Source: Flavobacteriales bacterium 33_180_T64
GTDB taxonomy: Bacteria; Bacteroidota; Bacteroidia; Flavobacteriales; Flavobacteriaceae
DNA length: 64,000 bases
Reading direction: 5' to 3'
Assembly: GCA_002162685.1 (NCBI GenBank)
Contig: MAAQ01000022.1
Coordinates: 151,717 to 215,716, forward strand
Of this stretch, positions 54,501-61,900 are shown one piece after another. The notes beneath the pieces are model-generated. The model was given only the letters and a program-made list of their open reading frames with translations, was not told where the DNA came from and ran no database searches. The position numbers and the translations under genes were made by a program. Each line of letters begins with the position of its first letter. Positions within the stretch are counted from its first letter, which is position 1.

Positions 54501-54579
54501 GGGCGTTACCCTAAAGGGTTGCGCTATGCGCTGTATCTTTTTGTAAAAACAAAAAGGATGCCGCTACTATCGCTAACGC
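54501..54579. repeat. 79-bp palindromic intergenic repeat element
   Basis: Outer arms GCGTTA (54503-54508) and TAACGC (54574-54579) enclose an ACCC-TAAA-GGGT hairpin (54508-54519) and a central hairpin ATCTTTTTGT / ACAAAAAGGAT (54535-54559). It is much more G+C-rich than its surroundings. From memory it matches a dispersed intergenic repeat type frequent in Flavobacteriaceae genomes; only one copy is in this window, so that is unverified. Confidence 0.6.
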
Positions 54580-54580
54580 A

Positions 54581-54629
54581 AAGAAAGGTTCAAGACAAAT
54601 TTTTAATTATCTTGAACCTTTCTTTTTTT
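54581..54629 (+). terminator. strong intrinsic terminator after the M28 pair
   Basis: A 14-bp perfect stem AAGAAAGGTTCAAG / CTTGAACCTTTCTT with a 16-nt loop, followed by a T run. It begins directly after the palindromic repeat. Confidence 0.9.
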
Positions 54630-54640
54630 AAATTAATTAT

Positions 54641-55777
54641 ATGACTGAAACAAAAAGACTTAAAATAGGTGAAGGAAAAATAAGTGGTTACCTTTCCATT
54701 TTTTTAGCCATTATATCATTAGGTTTTGTTATTTGTGCTTACTTTCCAGATACATTTACCACCAAAGATTTTAGAGACATATACAATCCTCAAATTGTAA
54801 AATGGTCCATACTAACCGTTTTAATTCTATCATTCATATTTGCATTTAGTAGCTTAATATTAAGTAAGAAAAAACGATACGGTTTTACAGCTACCATACT
54901 AATAGCGGCTACCATTTTCTTAGGCACTGCTTTACCAGAAGGCACAGGTATTCAAGATCAATCGGTGACTATAGGTTTAGATTGGTTACTTATTGATGTA
55001 TTAGTATCTGCTATCGTATTTATACCTATAGAACTGTTTCTACCTAAACGTCTCCATCAATCTAAATTTCATAACGAATGGCGAACCGATCTAGTCTATT
55101 TTATTGTGAGTCATTTATTCATTCAGATGATTGGCGTTATTGTTCAATTTCCAGCTGTAACCTTATTTAAAAACATTGGCTTAGAAGGGGTTCATACAAC
55201 GATTCAATCTATTCCTTTTTTACCTCAGCTATTTGTTGCTTTATTAGTTTCAGATCTGTTTCAATATACGGCACATTATTTCTTTCATAAAATACCTTAT
55301 TTATGGCGTTTCCATGCGGTACACCATTCAACAAAAAATTTAGATTGGCTAGCAGGATCAAGAACGCATTTTTTTGATTTAGTTATGGTAAGAGCCATGT
55401 CTTTTATACCAATTTATGTTTGCGGTTTTAGTAGTTCTGTATTTTTTACATATATCGTAATTGTATCCTTTCAAGCTGTATTAGCACATGCGAATACACG
55501 ACTAAACTTTGGATTCCTAAAATATGTATTTGTCACACCACAATTTCACCATTGGCATCATTCTGATGATCCAAAAGCATATGATAAAAACTTTGCCATA
55601 CATTTTCCATTTATAGACATGATTTTTGGCACGTATTATCCTATGGGCAAAGAATGGCCTAAAGCTACAGGCTTAGGTGATGTAAAATACCCAAAAGGTT
55701 TTACCAAACAATTTATATATCCATTTGTAAAAAATCCTCAGGAAGATTTAGATTTGAAAAACCCAAGTGAAAGATAA
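54641..55777 (+). CDS. sterol desaturase/fatty acid hydroxylase family membrane protein
   Basis: 378 residues with about seven membrane segments (including about 15-33, 53-72, 80-95, 112-132, 148-168, 190-208, 260-280). The eight-histidine di-iron signature is present: HYFFHKIP, WRFHAVHHS and QFHHWHHSDD. The family introduces hydroxyl groups or double bonds into lipids at the membrane; substrates include sterols, fatty acids and carotenoids and cannot be chosen here. The gene is alone, after a strong terminator, and ends at a bidirectional terminator facing tRNA-His. Confidence 0.9.
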   Translation: MTETKRLKIGEGKISGYLSIFLAIISLGFVICAYFPDTFTTKDFRDIYNPQIVKWSILTVLILSFIFAFSSLILSKKKRYGFTATILIAATIFLGTALPEGTGIQDQSVTIGLDWLLIDVLVSAIVFIPIELFLPKRLHQSKFHNEWRTDLVYFIVSHLFIQMIGVIVQFPAVTLFKNIGLEGVHTTIQSIPFLPQLFVALLVSDLFQYTAHYFFHKIPYLWRFHAVHHSTKNLDWLAGSRTHFFDLVMVRAMSFIPIYVCGFSSSVFFTYIVIVSFQAVLAHANTRLNFGFLKYVFVTPQFHHWHHSDDPKAYDKNFAIHFPFIDMIFGTYYPMGKEWPKATGLGDVKYPKGFTKQFIYPFVKNPQEDLDLKNPSER

Positions 55778-55787
55778 AAGCACAAAA

Positions 55788-55813
55788 AAAGCTTCTCATT
55801 TCTGAGAAGCTTT
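55788..55813. terminator. bidirectional terminator between the hydroxylase gene and tRNA-His
   Basis: AAAGCTTCTCA pairs with TGAGAAGCTTT around TTTC; A run on the left serves the minus-strand tRNA, T-rich end on the right serves the hydroxylase gene. Confidence 0.82.
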
Positions 55814-55820
55814 GTATTCT

Positions 55821-55896
55821 GGGTGGAAGACCGGGTTCGAACCGGCGACTTTCGGTACCACAAACCGACGCTCTAACCAGCTGAGCTACAACCACC
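55821..55896 (-). tRNA. tRNA-His (anticodon GTG)
   Basis: Cloverleaf on the minus strand: TAGCTCAGCTGGTTAGAGC D arm, anticodon stem TCGGT/ACCGA with loop TTGTGGT (GTG), T arm with TTCGAAC. The first G (55896) serves as the extra G-1 opposite C73. The acceptor GTGGTTG/CTTCCAC contains two adjacent T-T mismatches (pairs 5 and 6). CCA is not fully encoded. Confidence 0.93.
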
Positions 55897-55991
55897 ATAT
55901 CATTTTATTTTAAAACTTAACTAAAGTTTTTCAAAAGGAAACTCAATCAGCTGAAATGAGCTACCGTAATCGCATTTTTGCAATGCGTGTG

Positions 55992-56022
55992 CAAATGTAA
56001 ATTATTTCACAGTTACTACAAA
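55992..56022 (-). promoter_or_regulatory. consensus promoter of tRNA-His
   Basis: On the minus strand TTTG (56022-56019), a 19-bp spacer, and TACATTTG (55999-55992): a full match. The transcript would start near 55985, leaving a leader of about 90 nt before the tRNA, which contains an AAAACTT/AAGTTTT hairpin and a D-arm-like GGTAGCTCA segment. Confidence 0.72.
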
Positions 56023-56040
56023 GACTTTTTTTTAAAATTA

Positions 56041-56757
56041 TTACTTCAAATCAAACAAACTATCTACAGCGACATAACGTTCTACATTAAAACCTTCAGC
56101 ATATTCTGTACCAATTAACCGTCCTAAGTCTTTGGCTCTGTACTTAATACTATCTGTAAAGTTCTTACTAGAAATCGGTGTTTGAGGCTCATTACTATTA
56201 GGATCATAAAACTGCGTTTTATAAGCTAATACCGATTCCATTTTAGTAGTCATAAACCCAGAAACATCAACCGCAAAATCTGGTTCTATATTTTTCCACT
56301 GTATGTAATGATACACGTGATTAGGTCGCCACTTATCTTGTGCTTTTCCTTCTAGTTCTGTTTCAATTTTTATTAAGCCACTTAAAAAACAGGCATCACT
56401 AACCAATTTACTGCCTTTTCCATGATCTATATGCCTATCATCAATAGCATTACATAACACAATATCTGGTTGGTATTTCCGTAATACCTTAATTATCTCT
56501 AGTTGATGTGTTTTATCATTCACAAAAAAGCCATCAGCAAATCCTAAATTTTCTCTAACAGAAACTCCTAATATTTCTGCTGCATCATTAGCCTCTTGAT
56601 CTCTGGTTTGAGCTGTACCACGAGTACCTAATTCTCCACGAGTTAAATCAATAATGCCAACTTTTTTTCCTTTTGAAACTTCCTTTGCAATGGTTGCTCC
56701 ACAACCTAATTCTACATCATCTGGATGTGCTCCAAATGCTAATATATCTAATTTCAT
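56041..56757 (-). CDS. bshB1: bacillithiol biosynthesis deacetylase BshB1
   Basis: 238 residues. BshB1 removes the acetyl group from GlcNAc-malate in bacillithiol synthesis. The zinc and active-site motifs of the PIG-L/LmbE family are clear: AFGAHPDDVELGCGATI, DLTRGELGTRGT, AAEILGVSVRENLGFADGFF and the AIDDRHIDHGKGS histidines. Bacillithiol synthesis is typical of Flavobacteriaceae. The other bsh genes are not in the window. It lies 32 bp after rlmF on the same strand. Confidence 0.95.
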   Translation of the reverse strand: MKLDILAFGAHPDDVELGCGATIAKEVSKGKKVGIIDLTRGELGTRGTAQTRDQEANDAAEILGVSVRENLGFADGFFVNDKTHQLEIIKVLRKYQPDIVLCNAIDDRHIDHGKGSKLVSDACFLSGLIKIETELEGKAQDKWRPNHVYHYIQWKNIEPDFAVDVSGFMTTKMESVLAYKTQFYDPNSNEPQTPISSKNFTDSIKYRAKDLGRLIGTEYAEGFNVERYVAVDSLFDLK

Positions 56758-56789
56758 ATATGTCTCTATAGTCCATAAAAGGACACTTA

Positions 56790-57719
56790 TTATTTATTAA
56801 TCCAATCGTGTTGCTCTTTTTTACTTAAAAAAGTCCAAGCCACAACTCTACTCATCTTATTTCCTAAAGATAAGTCTAATACTTTAATTGTTGTTGCTCC
56901 TAATTTCTTAAGTGATGCTTGCATCGATTTAACATGTTCTTTTTTAGACACCAAACTTGTAAACCAAAAACAATTGGTTTTGAGCAGCGAACTTTGGTAC
57001 AAGTAATTATGTAAAAACGCTTTCTCTCCTCCTGGATACCATAATTCTTTTGCTGTACCACTAAAGTTCCTAACTAGTGTATCGGCTTTTTGCCCAAGAC
57101 CTTTCAATTTGCGTTGGGTATTTTCAATCGCTTCTGTTTCATTTTTATAAAATGGCGGATTACACATCGACGCTGTAATCTGATCTGTAGATGATAGCAT
57201 TCCTTCGAATATGGATTGCTTATTATTTTGAAACTTCAGTGTTATAGCCGAATTCAATTTGTTTTTGTCGATTATCTGTTGCGCATTCTTAATCACATGT
57301 TTATCTATTTCCGATGCTAAAAATGTCCAACCATACGTCATATGACCTAATAACGGATAAATACATGTTGCCCCTGTTCCAATATCAAAAACCGTTGCTT
57401 TGGTTTGTATTCCTGAAGCTATCAATACATCATTAAGCAAATGAATATACTCAACACGACCAGGAATTGGCGGACATAAATGTGCATCAGGAAATTCCCA
57501 ATAATTAATACCATAATGTAATTTCAATAATGCTGTATTAAGTATTTTAACTGCTTGTGGATTGGCAAAATCAATAGTTTCTTTTTCGTAAGTATTTGTA
57601 AATACAAATGCTTCCAACTCTGGAACACTAGCAATCAGGGTTTCAAAATTATAACCTTTTATATGTTTATTATTTTTATGCAAACGATTCTGTTTTAGTG
57701 TTAATAATAGCTTGTTCAA
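56790..57719 (-). CDS. rlmF: 23S rRNA (adenine-1618-N6)-methyltransferase RlmF
   Basis: 309 residues. RlmF methylates A1618 of 23S rRNA. Recognisable segments are SVPELEAFVFTN, TIDFANPQAVKILNTALL, the LCPPIPGRVEYIHLLND motif, the SAM site VFDIGTGATCIYPLLG, the catalytic CNPPFYKNETEA and AWTFLSKKEQ near the end. The start overlaps the end of the upstream PLP-enzyme gene by 44 bp in another frame, suggesting translational coupling. Confidence 0.94.
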   Translation of the reverse strand: MNKLLLTLKQNRLHKNNKHIKGYNFETLIASVPELEAFVFTNTYEKETIDFANPQAVKILNTALLKLHYGINYWEFPDAHLCPPIPGRVEYIHLLNDVLIASGIQTKATVFDIGTGATCIYPLLGHMTYGWTFLASEIDKHVIKNAQQIIDKNKLNSAITLKFQNNKQSIFEGMLSSTDQITASMCNPPFYKNETEAIENTQRKLKGLGQKADTLVRNFSGTAKELWYPGGEKAFLHNYLYQSSLLKTNCFWFTSLVSKKEHVKSMQASLKKLGATTIKVLDLSLGNKMSRVVAWTFLSKKEQHDWINK

Positions 57720-58842
57720 TATCGTACTTTAAGTTTTTAACGGTTTCTATTCCAACCGAAAATCGTATTAACCGATTGCTAATACCAACGGCATCGCGTT
57801 GTTCTTGACTTAGTAAAGCATGAGATGTTTCAGAAGGCAATAGCATTGTACTCTCTACGCCTGCTAAACTCATAGATGGTTTGATTAAATTCAATTGCTT
57901 TAAAAATCTCATAGCATCAATCCCTTCAATTAATTCAAAGGATAACATGGCTCCAAAACCATGCATTTGTCGTTTTGCTAATTGATGTTCTGGATGACTC
58001 TTTAAACCTGGATAATAAACCTTAGACACATCATTATGCTGTTCTAAAAATTTAGCGAGTTTCCTTGCATTTTTAGTTTGTGCTTTTACACGAAGTGCCA
58101 AAGTTTTCATACTGCGTTCTAACATCCAAACTGTCATATCACTAAGACTACCACCTAAATTTTTAGACACATTCCAAATGCGATCAATATGTTCTTGTGT
58201 GCTAGCCACCGTTCCTGCAAGAATATCACTATGGCCTCCCAAATATTTGGTTGCTGAATGCATGACAATATCAATTCCAAAATCTATAGGGTTTTGATTT
58301 ATCGGACTTGCAAATGTATTATCAATTGTAGATATAATGTCTTTAGATTTTGCCAAATCGGCAATCGCTTTAAGATCTGTAATGGTTAACAACGGATTAG
58401 AAGGTGTTTCAATATGAATCACTTTTGTATTAGGTTGCATCGCAGCTTCAAAATCGGAAACCGCATAGCCATTTGTAAATGTATACTCAATACCATATTT
58501 ATGAAACTCTTCACGAATAAAATTACTCGTTCCTCCATAAAGTGTATTCTGAACAACAATATGATCACCTTGTTTTAAAAATGCTAAAAACATATGACTT
58601 ATAGCTGCCATACCACTTGCAAAAATAAGAGCTGCTTCGGTATGCTCTAATGCCGCAATTTTTTTAGCTAAATACTCTTGATTTGGTGTATTGAAATAAC
58701 GCGGATAGCGTTTTACATCTACATTATCAAATGCATAAGATGTTGACAAATAGATTGGAGAGATCGCACCTTTAAATTGCTCATCTTTAATTTCTCCAAT
58801 ATGTGCACAAATGGTGTTCAACCCTAATTTGTTCTTTGACAT
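57676..58842 (-). CDS. trans-sulfuration family PLP enzyme (cystathionine gamma-synthase/lyase or methionine gamma-lyase)
   Basis: 388 residues of the Cys/Met metabolism PLP family. The Schiff-base lysine lies in SATKYLGGHSDILAG. Other motifs are SGMAAISHMFLAFLKQGDH, TPSNPLLTI, the SLGGVES-type segment as SLAGVESTMLLPSETSHA and the C-terminal RFSVGIETVKNLKYDI. Members differ in reaction and cannot be told apart by eye, so no symbol is given. It is first in a run rlmF, bshB1; cysteine metabolism and bacillithiol are chemically related, but that link is inference. Confidence 0.9.
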   Translation of the reverse strand: MSKNKLGLNTICAHIGEIKDEQFKGAISPIYLSTSYAFDNVDVKRYPRYFNTPNQEYLAKKIAALEHTEAALIFASGMAAISHMFLAFLKQGDHIVVQNTLYGGTSNFIREEFHKYGIEYTFTNGYAVSDFEAAMQPNTKVIHIETPSNPLLTITDLKAIADLAKSKDIISTIDNTFASPINQNPIDFGIDIVMHSATKYLGGHSDILAGTVASTQEHIDRIWNVSKNLGGSLSDMTVWMLERSMKTLALRVKAQTKNARKLAKFLEQHNDVSKVYYPGLKSHPEHQLAKRQMHGFGAMLSFELIEGIDAMRFLKQLNLIKPSMSLAGVESTMLLPSETSHALLSQEQRDAVGISNRLIRFSVGIETVKNLKYDIEQAIINTKTESFA

Positions 58843-58906
58843 AGCCTACTATTTTATAAGCACTAAAATTACAAAAAAGAACAGCAGCTTATTAGATTAA
58901 TTTATA

Positions 58907-61900
58907 TCATTTCTTTATAAGAACTTTGTTGTTATAGGTAGAATTATATGTTTTTACTTTTATAATATATGCGCCTTCAGAGATCTTTTTCACTGGAATT
59001 CTAATCGCTCCATCAAATTCAAAATTTGAAGTATCCTCCCAACGCTGAACTTCTTGTCCTAACAAATTGATAAGGATCACTTTCTTAACATCTGAAATAT
59101 TCGCTGTTCGCACGTATATCTCTTGAGTTGAATTAAAATAATTAATACTAGTATGATCAAACGCTACATCTGGAGTAGACAAAGTCTCTTCTGCTGAGAA
59201 AGCAACATAAAAACGATCTATGTAAACATCTACATCAAGGGCAATTTGAAACGCTTCAGAAGTAATTTCGAAATACGTCTCCAAGAGTGCATCATAGATA
59301 TAAACATTAATAGCTTCATCAAAATTCTCTAAGTCTCGTAATGAGATCTCATATGTTCCTGATGTACCAACGTATACTTTCAAAGGATACTGTTTCGTAT
59401 CATCAAAATCTCCAACGCCTTGAGTCGTAAAATCTAAATCTTCTAGGTTCCAAAACATATCATTTGGAAATTCAGCATCTGAGTTTTCTGCATCATAAGC
59501 ATAATCAATCCCATCTGTAGCTTGGTTGTTTGGAACAAATCCAAGTAGAAGTGGTCGTATGGCACCTTCAGTTGTTTTAAACTCTAAACGCACACGCTTA
59601 ATATCAGTATTTGGGTCTTCCTGAACGGTATACATATTAGGATTACTTGATCTTATAAACTCTGAACTTGAAGCTGTTTCCCTTACAAATACACGCTGAC
59701 TATTTTTAAATTGAATATTCCCACCACTAGTACTTGCAATTACAAAGAACCCCTGAGATACAGGAATATAACGTCCTGGTAGTTTTGTAGGTGTTCCATT
59801 ACCACTCACTAAAGGTGGTGACACTGCTGGATTCCCTCCTGTTAAATTATAGGTTGCATAACCGCCTTCATAATCTTCTAGAACATGAGTGAAGTTTGAA
59901 GTATAGTGCTCCCAGAAATATAAAGTCCCATCAATACTTTGCGACGTTCCTGTGTTTCCTCCAGAAATATTATCTAAAATAAAAGCATTGCCATCTATAG
60001 CTGAAGAATAAGGATTTCCTATTAATGCTTGATTACCTACTGTAATAGGTGTGGTGATTGTTCCATTATTTGGTTTTCCAATAAACACATAATTTTGAAC
60101 ATCAGAAACAGGATCTCCTACACCACTCCCTTTCATTGTAAAACTTAATCCCGTTGCTAAAACATCTGTTTGCGTTAAGCCTCTCCATGCAGCATAGGTG
60201 TCTTCTGGATAATTTTCATAAGCGTATAACCATCTGCTACTTTGTGTTATTGGTGTTGTACTTCCATTGGCATCTTGAGCTGTTGTCCATTGCAAATTTA
60301 AAGGCGTAGCAGAATTACTACCATCTCTTAAAATAGTACTAATACCATAAGGATTATTATTAGACGTTATACTTTGTGCGCTCACAGGTGTACTCCAATA
60401 ATTATAGTTATACAAGTTTGCTGTTCCTTGTTGATCTCGTTCTAATTGACCAGAACTTGTAACATCTAAGACACTACCTTCATCTTGTAATAATTGTGAT
60501 TCTCCAAACAAATCGATATCGCCATCCAATTTTAAATAATGTGTAACTCTCAAAAACTGACCGTCATTAGTTTCATCTTGAGCTGTTATTGGATCTTTTA
60601 TATCTAATACTTTATTTGATGTATCTGAAATAAGCCCTAAAACAGTAATATTCTTATTCCCTGAGTTTATATTATGAGAGGTTTGTACTATGTTCCAATC
60701 TATTGGTGTAACACCATCAACTCCTAAACTATTTGGGGCATCCCAAACTGAAAAATTTGTCCATGTATTATCTGAAGCCCAATTTTGCCCATCAACTCTT
60801 GATGTATATGGTAATGGCGCTGTTTCCTGTTGAGCTGAATTGATATTTCTTAATCGACCTCTAATGCCTTTGTAAGGTGTTAAGTAACCACAATTAACAG
60901 CCATTCGATAATAGCCTTCTAAATTAGACCATGCTAATCCCGTAATATCTAACGGAACAACAGCACCTCTTACAGCCGTATTATCATCAATCTCCTGATT
61001 CATCATTTGACGTAATTGGTCTAATGATATTGCTGTATTCCAAATACGAAACTCATCAATCCAACCATTAAAATGATTAACCGGTTTATTAGGAGGATTT
61101 CCTGTTTGATCAACAGCTCCTAGTAATCCTAATCTCGTATTAGAAACGGGTAAAACACTAGTAACAGAAGAGCTTACTTCAACACCATCTATATAGAGTC
61201 TATAATCACTAGTATCAAAAGTTACTGCGATATGATACCATCTATTTATAGAGATAGAATGTGATGATTGAATTCTTAATCCACTATTCCAATTAAATGA
61301 TAGTGTTGTTCCATTTAATCTTAAATCATAACCATTAGTTTGATTATTAGCGTCTCTTTTTGAGAAAATGGTTTGTATACCACTTACCGATTCTGGCTTA
61401 ATCCATGCTTCTATACTGAAAGCACTTGAAAAATTATAATTGTCTTCAAAATTCACATAATCATCAACACCATCAAAATCTAAGCTCTGACAGTTATCTA
61501 ATGTTACATCAACAGTACTTGTACATCCAGCAACTGTCCAAGACAAGGTATAAGTTCCAGAATCTCCGGTGAATTCAGATTTAGGATCTCCTAAATTAGA
61601 AAATGAATAAGTACTTCCACATGCTGAAGGTGTAGAAACGACATTCCAAACACCTGCTTCACCAGTTCCAGGGTAGGTTCCTGTTATATAATTATTGTCA
61701 TAAGCATCATCTGCAATATTTTGAGCAGCAGTTAATGTATTATCATAAGCATTCAATCTAACAACTTCTTGTCCACACTCTCCAACTATTGGTATAATAT
61801 TTTTACCTGCATAAGCCAAACTTGCATTGACCGAAATAAATTCTGTACCTTCATTCCCATCTGCTCTACAACCATTAATTAAAGAGGTTACACCATAGGT

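Noticed and set aside
55713..55898. 61-codon minus-strand frame through tRNA-His
   Set aside because: It is made of the tRNA-His sequence read as protein (AQLVRASVCGTESRRFEPGLPPR) and the end of the hydroxylase gene.
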